From Desulfitibacter sp. BRH_c19 (GTDB lineage Bacteria > Bacillota > DSM-16504 > Desulfitibacterales > Desulfitibacteraceae): a stretch of DNA of 64,000 nucleotides. The notes beneath the pieces are model-generated. The model was not told the DNA's origin. It ran no database searches and was given only the letters and a program-made list of their open reading frames with translations. Positions 26,055 to 33,739 of this stretch are shown here, one piece after another; the stretch's first letter is position 1; each line of letters begins with the position of its first letter. The stretch covers positions 62,001 through 126,000 of the forward strand of contig LOER01000004.1 in the NCBI GenBank assembly GCA_001515945.1, written 5' to 3'. A program made the translations under genes and the position numbers.

Positions 26055-26276
26055 ATGAAAGAAAAAGTGATAGCAGCTTTAGATAAAGTTCGCCCATTTC
26101 TTCAAAGAGATGGTGGGGATGTTGAATTAGTTAGTGTTGAAGATGATGGTACTGTAAAAGTTAGACTAAAGGGAGCATGTGGTGGATGCCCAATGGCCAA
26201 CCAGACTTTAAAAAATGGAATTGAAAAAGTATTAAAAGAAGAAGTTAAAGAAGTTAAAGAGGTTGTTTCAGTATAA
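26055..26276 (+). CDS. NifU C-terminal-domain iron-sulfur scaffold protein
   Basis: A 73-residue protein consisting only of the NifU C-terminal domain, with the conserved CGGCPMA and the N-terminal [18 protein letters not shown]. Such Nfu-type proteins bind a [4Fe-4S] cluster between two monomers and pass it to target enzymes. It is monocistronic, with its own promoter and a terminator just downstream. Confidence 0.93.
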   Translation: MKEKVIAALDKVRPFLQRDGGDVELVSVEDDGTVKVRLKGACGGCPMANQTLKNGIEKVLKEEVKEVKEVVSV

Positions 26277-26295
26277 GTACATGTGTTTAGATATG

Positions 26296-26323
26296 ATCCT
26301 ACACTCCATTGTGTAGGATTTTT
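26296..26323 (+). terminator. Rho-independent terminator after the NifU-like gene
   Basis: A nine-base stem, ATCCTACAC with GTGTAGGAT, around a six-base loop, followed by U's. Confidence 0.88.
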
Positions 26324-26407
26324 ACTTTCTACAGTTGTTACTAGCTATTACTTTTTATGGGTGTATTTGTTAATAGCTATCGATATATTCCACGCTCTCA
26401 ATAATAT

Positions 26408-26833
26408 CTATAACCTGAAATTTTCACCATTTTTTTGCTTCCTCCTTATATTAATTAAGATCTCAGCACATACAGTACCAATCCAAACTGCAAACAATCC
26501 TAGAACAATGCTTCCGACAGTATTCAACAAGGCAATTTTTATGTTCCCGGCTTTTATAATATTCAAAGTTTCTAGACTAAATGTAGAAAAAGTGGTAAAA
26601 GCACCCATAAACCCAACGGCCAAAAATGCCCTGACGTTCGGACTGATAACCAATTTCTCGGTGCCCAATACATAAACCAGTCCCAGAAAAAAACATCCCA
26701 GGACATTGACAGCAAAAGTCCCCCATGCGAAAACAAAATCACCTGTATTATAAATCCAAGTAGAAATGACATGTCTGGCTATAGCACCTAGCGCACCGCC
26801 CATGGCGATGAAGGCATATAATGCGTAGTTCAA
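26408..26833 (-). CDS. crcB: CrcB/FEX fluoride channel, copy 2
   Basis: A 141-residue four-helix membrane protein of the CrcB (Fluc) family: GGALGAIARHVIS near the N-terminus, GTFAVNVLGCFFLGL and FMGAFTTFSTFSLET. It expels fluoride ion. The start is TTG after a GGGAGGGG site. A second crcB lies just upstream on the same strand. Paired Fluc genes usually encode opposite-topology subunits of a heterodimer. Confidence 0.94.
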   Translation of the reverse strand: MNYALYAFIAMGGALGAIARHVISTWIYNTGDFVFAWGTFAVNVLGCFFLGLVYVLGTEKLVISPNVRAFLAVGFMGAFTTFSTFSLETLNIIKAGNIKIALLNTVGSIVLGLFAVWIGTVCAEILINIRRKQKNGENFRL

Positions 26834-26883
26834 ATTCGACCCCTCCCATAATGCACAAAGACTCCTACCTTTAATTTAGCTCT

Positions 26884-27270
26884 TCATCTTGACATTAGTT
26901 CTGCAATCATCATGCCTAGCCAAACTGCAAATAAGCATACCACTAAGCTGCTTATGATGTTCAAAAGAGCAATTTTTATTTCACCCTCTTTAATTATATT
27001 TAATGTTTCCAAACTAAAAGTGGAGAATGTTGTAAAGGCTCCAAGGAGACCCACAGCTAGGAATGCCCTTATATTGGGACTGATAATCAGCTTTTCTGCC
27101 CCCCATACATAAAACATTCCAAGAAAAAAGCAGCCTAATACGTTGACTACGAAGGTGCCCCATGGGAAAATGAAATCACCTTTGTTATAGACCCAGCTGG
27201 AAAGTAAATATCTACCTAAAGCCCCTATTGCACCACCCAAGGCGATGAAGCCGTACAATGCAAAGTTCAA
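26884..27270 (-). CDS. crcB: CrcB/FEX fluoride channel, copy 1
   Basis: A 128-residue Fluc family protein, closely similar to the next gene: GGAIGALGRYLLS, GTFVVNVLGCFFLGM and LLGAFTTFSTFSLET. The start is TTG eight bases after an AGGAGG site; another TTG two codons earlier is too close to that site. The upstream leader carries a partial match to the fluoride riboswitch core. Confidence 0.94.
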   Translation of the reverse strand: MNFALYGFIALGGAIGALGRYLLSSWVYNKGDFIFPWGTFVVNVLGCFFLGMFYVWGAEKLIISPNIRAFLAVGLLGAFTTFSTFSLETLNIIKEGEIKIALLNIISSLVVCLFAVWLGMMIAELMSR

Positions 27271-27618
27271 TGGCAAAACCTCCTATCTCAATTTTTGACC
27301 AAATGCCTTACCTGGTCGTTAGAGCTATTAGCTGTTTTGTCAGCGTTTAGTGGTGAGCCTCAAGATAATTCTATTTTTTAATATATCACAGTTTGTTAAT
27401 TATTTATATAATTTAAGTCTTTTCATTGAATGACCTACTTTATACTTCTTAATTTCTAAAATTCTGCTAATATGGCCTGAACTTTACCTGCCTGTACCTG
27501 GAAGACAGTAATCTAAGATTGTTTGTCTCAGGCAATTCGTTAATATAAAAAAGGATTTTAGAAGATTATGTCGAAAAAGGAAAATGTATTCCATTAAGGG
27601 AAACTGGAGGAATTCTGT
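27271..27618. other. Intergenic region between crcB (minus) and HD-GYP gene (plus)
   Basis: About 350 bases. The crcB-proximal part holds the riboswitch-like segment described separately and a short hairpin (GACCA/TGGTC) before the crcB ribosome binding site. The rest is AT-rich, with no supported open reading frame or clear promoter. A CTGGAGG site precedes the HD-GYP start. Confidence 0.4.
27316..27365 (-). promoter_or_regulatory. Possible fluoride (crcB) riboswitch, partial match
   Basis: On the minus strand the segment contains UAAACGCUG, a four-base loop, CAGCUAAUA and GCUCUAAC, which closely follows the 3' half of known fluoride riboswitches. An upstream UGAGGC could pair with the GCUC segment as the pseudoknot does. 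The outer P1 partner of UCACC is not found, so the fold is incomplete as read. Its place in the leader of crcB supports the idea. Confidence 0.4.
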
Positions 27619-28752
27619 ATGCGTAAAGTGCCCGCTGATTATTTACGCCAAGGTATGAAGTTAGGCAGTTCTGTTTATACAAATGAAGGTATTATGCTTC
27701 TACGGTCTGGAATGATTCTCACAAAAAATGCAATTAACCGTTTAAAGCTTATGGATATACCCAGCATCTACATAGATGACGGGTTTATTAAAGATATAGA
27801 AATTGAAAATGTTATTTCAGATGAAACAAGAAACGATGCTATTAAAAAAGTAAAAAATATATTTAATAATGTGGAGAATAAGCAGAAGTGTGGAAGAGTA
27901 TCCTTTATTTTAAATGAGTCTAAAATAGTTGGTGTTGTTGAAAAACTTCTTGAAAACCTTCTTCAGAAACCTGATATTTTAGTGTCCTTATCTGATATTC
28001 GTAGTTTTGATGACTATACCTTTGGACACTCTGTTAACGTTTGTACCCTTGCGTTGCTTACGGGTAATGCATTAAAACTACCTCATAGTTCATTGGTACA
28101 ATTAGGGACTGGTGCAATACTACATGATTTGGGTAAAATACTTACTCCAAAAGAAATACTTAACAAACCAGGAGCATTAACAGATGAGGAGTTTAATATA
28201 ATAAAAATGCATTCTGAAGATGGCTATAACCTGATTCGAGAAAAAAGTACAATAGGGAACTTGGCTACTTCTGTTATTCTTCAACACCATGAAAGAATAG
28301 ATGGCAGCGGTTACCCAAGCGGCCTAAAGGGCAATAAAATACACTTATATAGTAAAATTGTTGGTTTAGTTGACGTCTATGATGCATTAACTGCAGATAG
28401 AATATATAGAAAGGCATTTATGCCTCATCAAGCTTATGAAATGATTGCTGGTTCTGGGGATGTTCACTATGACTTTGAAGTTGTGAAAGCCTTTCTTTCT
28501 AAGATAGCAATGTATCCAATTGGGAGCCTTGTAGAAATAAATACTGGTGAGGTAGGTGTTGTAATAAAAACAATTAAAGGATTAACACATCGCCCAATAG
28601 TAAGAATATTTTTCCAGGAAAAGAATGTTCCATTAGGTAAACCTTATGAACTGGACCTATCAACACAATTGAATATAACAATTACTAAAGTGTTAGATTT
28701 TAGTGAAGTGGATAAACTATCTTTAAAAATGAAGCAATATAAAGAAGGTTAA
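27619..28752 (+). CDS. HD-GYP domain protein, probable c-di-GMP phosphodiesterase
   Basis: A 377-residue protein. The central HD-GYP domain contains HSVNVCTLALL, HDLGK (about residue 172), HSEDGYNLI, HHERIDGSGYPSGL (about residue 230) and DVYDALTADRIYRKA. The N-terminal 100 residues (LRQGMKLGSSVYTNEGIMLLRSG core) are the usual DUF3391-like lead-in. No transmembrane segment or receiver domain is present. HD-GYP proteins hydrolyse cyclic di-GMP or related dinucleotides. It appears monocistronic or leads into the FmdB gene 25 bases on. Confidence 0.92.
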   Translation: MRKVPADYLRQGMKLGSSVYTNEGIMLLRSGMILTKNAINRLKLMDIPSIYIDDGFIKDIEIENVISDETRNDAIKKVKNIFNNVENKQKCGRVSFILNESKIVGVVEKLLENLLQKPDILVSLSDIRSFDDYTFGHSVNVCTLALLTGNALKLPHSSLVQLGTGAILHDLGKILTPKEILNKPGALTDEEFNIIKMHSEDGYNLIREKSTIGNLATSVILQHHERIDGSGYPSGLKGNKIHLYSKIVGLVDVYDALTADRIYRKAFMPHQAYEMIAGSGDVHYDFEVVKAFLSKIAMYPIGSLVEINTGEVGVVIKTIKGLTHRPIVRIFFQEKNVPLGKPYELDLSTQLNITITKVLDFSEVDKLSLKMKQYKEG

Positions 28753-28777
28753 TTATTGGGTAAAAGGAGGTTCATTT

Positions 28778-28993
28778 ATGCCCACGTATGACTATAGATG
28801 TTTAAAATGCTCAGAAAAATTTTCAAAATTTGTATCTTTAAAAGAAAAGGATCAGGTAAAATGCCCTAAGTGTGATGGAGATACTCAGCAGTTGTTTACA
28901 GGGTTTTTATATAAAAAAACTGGTGGTGGAGATAATAGCACACAGTCTTCTAGTTGTTCTAAAAACTCCTGTTCAGGGTGTAAAGGATGCTAA
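28778..28993 (+). CDS. FmdB-family zinc ribbon protein
   Basis: A 71-residue protein with the FmdB pattern MPTYDYRCLKCSEKF and CPKC, giving a four-Cys zinc ribbon. A low-complexity Ser/Cys/Gly tail with five more cysteines ends in CSGCKGC. FmdB was named for a gene by formylmethanofuran dehydrogenase; many relatives are of unknown function. It overlaps the MocA-like gene by seven bases, suggesting a link to molybdenum enzymes. Confidence 0.87.
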   Translation: MPTYDYRCLKCSEKFSKFVSLKEKDQVKCPKCDGDTQQLFTGFLYKKTGGGDNSTQSSSCSKNSCSGCKGC

Positions 28994-29592
28994 GATTAGA
29001 TGGTAGCAAACTTTCATGTATAGTCCTTGCTGCAGGCAAATCAAGAAGGATGGGTAGTAATAATAAGCTGTTGTTACAATTCAAAGGAAAAGAACTCATT
29101 AAGCATATCTTAGAAAAAATTATAAAACAGGATTTTTTTGAAATAATAGTTGTGTCCGGATGGCAGTCTCAAGAATTGGAAAAGGTTTTAATGGAATACC
29201 CAGTAAAAGTAATATATAATCCTAAATACTTGGAGGGGCAGTCAACTTCCTTGAAGAAAGCCTTAGATACCATTTCGGATAAAACGCTAGGGGCTTTTTT
29301 TGTTTTAGGGGATCAACCACTAGTAAAGGAAGATACAATAAAGGATTTAATGGGCAAATTTTTAAAAAACCCAAATTGTCTCGTAGCGCCCTATTATAAT
29401 GGTAAGAGGGGAAATCCAGTAGTTATACCTAGAAGACTATTTTCAAAACTAAATAATCTACAGGGAGATAAGGGAGCAAGGAATTTATTTTTAGATCAGG
29501 ATAACATTATAAAATTGCAAGTTGAAGATAAAGGTGTAGTATTAGATATAGATACACCAGAAGACTACGAAAAGCTACTTGAAGATAATTAA
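28987..29592 (+). CDS. MocA-like nucleotidyltransferase (molybdenum cofactor cytidylyltransferase family)
   Basis: A 201-residue NTP-transferase. SCIVLAAGKSRRMGSNNKLLL is the family start (only LAAGKSRRMG need be noted), with GQSTSLKKAL and the metal-binding LGDQPLV later. MocA transfers CMP to molybdopterin to make MCD, used by xanthine-oxidase-type enzymes. Together with mobA in this window, both dinucleotide forms of the cofactor may be made. A role in another nucleotidyl transfer cannot be excluded. Confidence 0.83.
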   Translation: MLRLDGSKLSCIVLAAGKSRRMGSNNKLLLQFKGKELIKHILEKIIKQDFFEIIVVSGWQSQELEKVLMEYPVKVIYNPKYLEGQSTSLKKALDTISDKTLGAFFVLGDQPLVKEDTIKDLMGKFLKNPNCLVAPYYNGKRGNPVVIPRRLFSKLNNLQGDKGARNLFLDQDNIIKLQVEDKGVVLDIDTPEDYEKLLEDN

Positions 29593-29593
29593 T

Positions 29594-29644
29594 TTGGGGA
29601 CATTCCTCGAGGACGAAGCATGACTCGAAAAGAGGTGTGTCCCC
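29594..29644 (+). repeat. REP-like hairpin repeat (copy 1)
   Basis: Begins TTGGGGACATTCCTC and ends GAGGTGTGTCCCC, so GGGGACA pairs with TGTCCCC and the inner CCTC pairs with GAGG. Four more units occur in the window in the same orientation (one near 31.0 kb, three near 39.3 kb). It lies between the MocA-like gene and the DUF3786 gene. Confidence 0.85.
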
Positions 29645-29667
29645 TTAGATTAATGGAGGGGGTAATC

Positions 29668-30297
29668 ATGAATGATTATTTACCAGGAAATTATCGTGGG
29701 GCCATCACAAGGGCACTAGAAATTTTTAAGAACGCAAAACCTGAAGATATGATCATAGGAAGTGGAGCTAGATTCGATAAGGAGAAATCAAGTTTTTATC
29801 TAAAATATTGCAATATGCCCATTGAAGTTCTCTATCCGTCAGGTTATGCTTACTGGTTATCAAGAAAAGAAAGAGTTATTGATGTAAGTGATAGATACTT
29901 AATTTTATTGTATTTAGCAGAAAGTAGTGGGTTGCCCTTGCGGAATCATTGGCTGACTTTTCTCGAGTTACCAGGCGGGCCTCATCATTATGTGCCTTTT
30001 CTAAAAGAAGCTGTAAATCCGCTTATTGATACCTTTGGCAAAAATCCTGAAGAGGCATGGGAAATTGCTAAGAACCATGGAGCCATCAGAACATCCATGG
30101 GGAGTGTTGGTTTCATTATACCTGTCTTTCCGAAACTTCCATTGGGCTTTGTTTTTTGGGAAGGGGACGATGAATTTCCACCCAAGGCAAATATTCTCTT
30201 TGACCAAATTTCGTCAGCTTATCTAGATACAGCTTCTTTATATATGTTAGGTATAAATACCTCTCTTAAATTGGTATATTCAAGAGGCAAGAATTAA
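29668..30297 (+). CDS. DUF3786 domain protein
   Basis: A 209-residue protein of the DUF3786 family, common in anaerobes and often near corrinoid or acetyl-CoA pathway genes; function unknown. Recognisable parts are YLILLYLAESSGLPL, WLTFLELPGGPHHYVPF and FVFWEGDDEFPPKANILFD (cores). An upstream in-frame ATG runs through the REP-like repeat; the start used here follows GGAGGGGG and is clearly preferred. Confidence 0.85.
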   Translation: MNDYLPGNYRGAITRALEIFKNAKPEDMIIGSGARFDKEKSSFYLKYCNMPIEVLYPSGYAYWLSRKERVIDVSDRYLILLYLAESSGLPLRNHWLTFLELPGGPHHYVPFLKEAVNPLIDTFGKNPEEAWEIAKNHGAIRTSMGSVGFIIPVFPKLPLGFVFWEGDDEFPPKANILFDQISSAYLDTASLYMLGINTSLKLVYSRGKN

Positions 30298-30328
30298 GAT
30301 ATCTATCCTGCATCCTGCCTCCTGAAGG

Positions 30329-30463
30329 TTAGTCCGGTTTTCTAAAAGCGATTACAAATACTGGATCAGTAGTTTCTTGGTTAATATTGTCTTCTGCACT
30401 TAATAGTTCCTTTAGTTGCTGTTGGTTCAAATTTGCAAAATTGAAGTCCTTTTGACTTGTCAA
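30329..30463 (-). CDS. Small 44-residue protein, unrecognised
   Basis: A short minus-strand gene opening with TTG six bases or so after a near-perfect GGAGGTGAT site. It reads LTSQKDFNFANLNQQQLKEL-, then -LSAEDNINQETTDPVFVIAF- and RKPD before TAA. It is polar, rich in Gln/Asn/Glu, with a hydrophobic patch (VFVIAF) near the end. It has no cysteines and no membrane segment. I do not recognise the family. The coding pattern (third-position A/T, no rare codons) and the ribosome binding site support a real gene. Confidence 0.65.
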   Translation of the reverse strand: MTSQKDFNFANLNQQQLKELLSAEDNINQETTDPVFVIAFRKPD

Positions 30464-30588
30464 TTTATCACCTCCAGATTTAAATAATCTTAGGAAAAAT
30501 TTCTGCTATCTATTATTAGTATTTAACTTGAGATTTAAACTTATTCTATCTCTAAAACAAATAATTTATTTCACAAGGCTTTTTTCTA

Positions 30589-30618
30589 TTGACAGGGTGT
30601 TATAATTTTAGATATACT
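30589..30618 (+). promoter_or_regulatory. Sigma-A promoter of the ilv-leu operon
   Basis: A consensus TTGACA -35 box, an 18-base spacer and TATACT as -10 box. It lies just upstream of the T-box leader. Confidence 0.75.
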
Positions 30619-30654
30619 TATTTTTAATAATTGTGGATACAAAAAAATAATAAT

Positions 30655-30913
30655 GAAAGCGATGACAAAAGACAAGCTAACTATTTGTCAATGGGTTAAC
30701 AGAGAACCGGGTAAGGTGAAAGCCGGCACCTATACAGTATTTAGTGTCACTTTTTAGTTCTTTGTCGAAAAGTATTCTTAGTAGGCGAAGACGGAGGGCC
30801 AACCGTTAAAAAGGCAGGTGTCCAAAGAATAAGTGGCTGCATAATGCAGCAATTAGGGTGGTACCGCGGGAGTAGTCTTCTCGTCCCTGTAAGTGGGGCG
30901 AGGAGTTTTTTTA
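30655..30913 (+). promoter_or_regulatory. T-box riboswitch leader
   Basis: A tRNA-sensing leader. It has the conserved T-box AGGGTGGTACCGCG (30855-30868), an AGAGAACC box in stem I and a lower stem I helix (GACAA-AACTA with TAGTT-TTGTC). A terminator follows: CTCGTCCC with GGGGCGAG, then U's. The UGGU in the T-box pairs with a tRNA whose discriminator base is A, as in Ile, Leu and Val tRNAs. The specifier codon is not certain from reading alone. AUU (Ile) or UUA (Leu), both inside CAGTATTTAGTG, are the candidates. It controls the branched-chain amino acid operon downstream. Confidence 0.92.
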
Positions 30914-30962
30914 TTCTTTTCAGGAATTCTAAAGAACATGAAATTAGATTTAGAAGAATAAA

Positions 30963-31013
30963 TTGGGGACATTCCTCAAGGACAAAGCCTAGCTCGAGAA
31001 GAGGTGTGTCCCC
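30963..31013 (+). repeat. REP-like hairpin repeat (copy 2), in the ilvE leader
   Basis: Same layout as copy 1: TTGGGGACATTCCTC ... GAGGTGTGTCCCC. It lies after the T-box terminator and before the ilvE ribosome binding site, so it is part of the read-through transcript. Confidence 0.85.
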
Positions 31014-31049
31014 GTACATTATTACATTAAAAAAAGGGAGGAAGTTAAG

Positions 31050-31937
31050 GTGGGATTGCAAATTTACTTAGATGGAAAGTTCGTACCAGAAGAAGAGGCT
31101 AAACTATCAATTTTTGACCATGGATTATTATATGGAGATGGGATATTTGAAGGTATTAGAATGTATCATAATAGAGTATTTAAGTTAAAAGAACACCTTA
31201 TTCGATTATACGAATCGGCAAAAACACTTAATCTTGACATTGAACTCACAATAGAGGAAATGGAAGAGGCAGTTTTAGAAACTTGCAGGAAAAATAATTT
31301 GAGGGATGGATATATACGCCTTGTAGTTACAAGGGGAAAAGGAGACCTTGGATTAGATCCTCGAAAGTGTCCAAAGACCTTGACGTTTATAGTGGCAGCA
31401 GCTATTCAATTATACCCAGAAGCACTATACGAAACAGGTCTGGAGGTTATTACCGTCGCAACTAGAAGAAATGTAGCAGAGGCATTAAATCCAAGAATTA
31501 AATCCCTAAACTATCTCAATAATATTTTAGCAAGGATAGAGGCAAATTTAGCAGGAGTACCAGAGGCTGTCATGCTGAATCAAGATGGATTTGTAGCAGA
31601 AGCTACTGGTGACAATATATTTATTGTAAAAAATGGAAGATTAATAACACCCCCAGTACATGTTGGTATCCTCGAAGGAATAACAAGAAATACAGTCATG
31701 GATCTTGCAAAAGAAGACGGTATTGAAGTTGCACAAGAGGTGTTTACGAGACATGACATGTATAATGCTGATGAATGCTTCCTAACAGGGACAGCAGCTG
31801 AAGTAATTCCAACGATACGAATGGACGGCAGAGCTATTGGCTCAGGAAAACCTGGACAAATGACATTAAACTTGATTAAGAGATTTAGAGAATTAACTAA
31901 AGTGGACGGACCCAGAATTTTTGCAGAGGGGGAATAA
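31050..31937 (+). CDS. ilvE: Branched-chain amino acid aminotransferase
   Basis: A 295-residue class IV PLP aminotransferase. The PLP lysine is in [10 protein letters not shown] (about residue 152). [13 protein letters not shown] and [10 protein letters not shown] are further class IV signatures, and TGTAAEVIP is the usual C-terminal motif. It starts at GTG, eight bases after AGGGAGG. It makes or degrades Ile, Leu and Val by transamination with 2-oxoglutarate/glutamate. It is the first gene of the operon under the T-box. Confidence 0.93.
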   Translation: MGLQIYLDGKFVPEEEAKLSIFDHGLLYGDGIFEGIRMYHNRVFKLKEHLIRLYESAKTLNLDIELTIEEMEEAVLETCRKNNLRDGYIRLVVTRGKGDLGLDPRKCPKTLTFIVAAAIQLYPEALYETGLEVITVATRRNVAEALNPRIKSLNYLNNILARIEANLAGVPEAVMLNQDGFVAEATGDNIFIVKNGRLITPPVHVGILEGITRNTVMDLAKEDGIEVAQEVFTRHDMYNADECFLTGTAAEVIPTIRMDGRAIGSGKPGQMTLNLIKRFRELTKVDGPRIFAEGE

Positions 31938-31939
31938 AA

Positions 31940-33598
31940 ATGAGAAGCAAAGCAATGAAGCAAGGTTTAGAAAAGGCACCTCATAGGTCTTTATTTAAGG
32001 CATTAGGGTTAACTGATTGGGAATTGGAAAAACCTATAATAGGTATTGTAAATAGTCACAATGAGATAATACCTGGACATATGCATTTAGATCAAATTGC
32101 TAGCGCAGTTAAAACTGGGGTACAGCTCGCAGGAGGAGTTCCCCTAGAATTTCCAGCAATAGGAGTTTGCGACGGTATAGCCATGAACCATGAAGGAATG
32201 AAATATTCTCTTGCAAGTAGAGAATTAATTGCTGACTCTATAGAAATTATGGCAAAGGCTCATCCATTTGATGCATTGGTTTTCATACCAAACTGTGACA
32301 AGATAGTACCGGGTATGCTTATGGCAGCTGCACGCTTAGATATTCCATCCATATTTATAAGTGGTGGTCCAATGATGGCTGGAAAATATAAAGGGAAGAA
32401 AGTAAGCCTTACAAATATGTTTGAAATGGTAGGATCAGTTAAGGCAAATAAAATGACTGAGGAAGAACTTGCAGAGGTCGAAGATGTTGCTTGTCCAGGA
32501 TGTGGTTCCTGCTCAGGAATGTTTACTGCAAATTCAATGAACTGCTTGACTGAAGCCTTAGGAATGGCATTACCTGGAAATGGTACTGTTTTGGCTGTTG
32601 AAGCAGCAAGAATCAGGCTTGCCAAAGAAGCTGGAAGAAAAATCATGGAGCTTCTAGAAAAGGATATTAGACCATCTCAGATAATGACCAAGGAAGGCTT
32701 TTCAAATGCTCTCGTAGCAGATATGGCTCTAGGTTGCTCAACAAATACTGCATTGCATTTGCCTGCTATTTCCCATGAAGCTGGGATAACATTGGACTTT
32801 AACATTTTCGATGAAATCAGCAATAAAACTCCCCAGCTATGTAAACTAGCTCCCGCAGGTAATCACTTTATGGAGGATCTTGGAGCCGCTGGTGGAATCC
32901 AAGCTGTAATGACTGAGTTGAATAAACTGGGATTGCTAAACTTAGATGTTATGACTACTACAGGTAAAACATTAGGTGAAAATATTAAAAATGTTACAGT
33001 CCTGGATGACACAATAATTAGGCCTGTAGATAATCCATATAGCAAAGATGGTGGCATTGCCATCCTTTGGGGAAGCTTGGCACCTGAAGGAGCAGTTGTT
33101 AAGAAAGGTGCAGTTGCAAAGGAAATGCTTGTTCATAAGGGACCAGCCAGGGTATTTAATAGTGAAGAAGAAACAGTTGAAGCAATCTTTGGTGGAAATA
33201 TTAATTCAGGTGATGTAATAATAATACGTTATGAAGGTCCAAAAGGTGGTCCAGGCATGAGGGAAATGCTGACTCCAACTAGTGCAGTTGCAGGTATGGG
33301 ATTAGGTGAAACAGTTGCACTCGTCACGGATGGAAGATTTTCAGGAGCAACTAGGGGAGCATCTATAGGACACGTATCTCCCGAGGCTGCTGAAGGCGGA
33401 CCAATCGGATTAATTGAAGAAGGAGATATCATATCAATTGATATTCCAAATAGAAGCTTAGATGTTGTTTTAAGTGAAGAAGAACTAGAGGTAAGAAAAA
33501 AGAATTGGCAAAAGCCAGAACCAAAAGTCACTAAAGGTTACTTGGCTAAATACCAGAAACTAGTTAGCTCAGCAAGCTCAGGAGCGATTATTAAATAA
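31940..33598 (+). CDS. ilvD: Dihydroxy-acid dehydratase
   Basis: A 552-residue iron-sulfur dehydratase that converts 2,3-dihydroxy-isovalerate and -methylvalerate to 2-oxo acids. The cluster cysteines lie in NCDKIVPGM and [31 protein letters not shown] and [21 protein letters not shown] (core GRFSG) are family signatures. It begins two bases after ilvE stops. The length is standard. Confidence 0.96.
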   Translation: MRSKAMKQGLEKAPHRSLFKALGLTDWELEKPIIGIVNSHNEIIPGHMHLDQIASAVKTGVQLAGGVPLEFPAIGVCDGIAMNHEGMKYSLASRELIADSIEIMAKAHPFDALVFIPNCDKIVPGMLMAAARLDIPSIFISGGPMMAGKYKGKKVSLTNMFEMVGSVKANKMTEEELAEVEDVACPGCGSCSGMFTANSMNCLTEALGMALPGNGTVLAVEAARIRLAKEAGRKIMELLEKDIRPSQIMTKEGFSNALVADMALGCSTNTALHLPAISHEAGITLDFNIFDEISNKTPQLCKLAPAGNHFMEDLGAAGGIQAVMTELNKLGLLNLDVMTTTGKTLGENIKNVTVLDDTIIRPVDNPYSKDGGIAILWGSLAPEGAVVKKGAVAKEMLVHKGPARVFNSEEETVEAIFGGNINSGDVIIIRYEGPKGGPGMREMLTPTSAVAGMGLGETVALVTDGRFSGATRGASIGHVSPEAAEGGPIGLIEEGDIISIDIPNRSLDVVLSEEELEVRKKNWQKPEPKVTKGYLAKYQKLVSSASSGAIIK

Positions 33599-33606
33599 TA
33601 AACTAT

Positions 33607-33672
33607 AGAATTCAGAATACAACCTATTATAGATTGAGACTTTATTCTGGCTACTGGCTCCTGTATTCTGCA
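33607..33672. repeat. Dispersed intergenic repeat (copy 2)
   Basis: GAATTCAGAATAC at the left and TTATTCTGGCTACTGGCTCC-TGTATTCTG at the right resemble the repeat downstream of the DUF3048 gene. CAGAATAC and GTATTCTG form the outer inverted arms. It fills the gap between ilvD and ilvB. Confidence 0.65.
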
Positions 33673-33739
33673 TCCCACATGCACCAATGGACAATTAGTG
33701 GTTAAACTAACAAGCATATACGTAGGAGGTAATGATAAA

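Noticed and set aside
26283-26675. A 130-codon plus-strand frame over crcB
   Set aside because: It is antisense to crcB copy 2, whose family motifs are unmistakable, and begins inside the NifU terminator.
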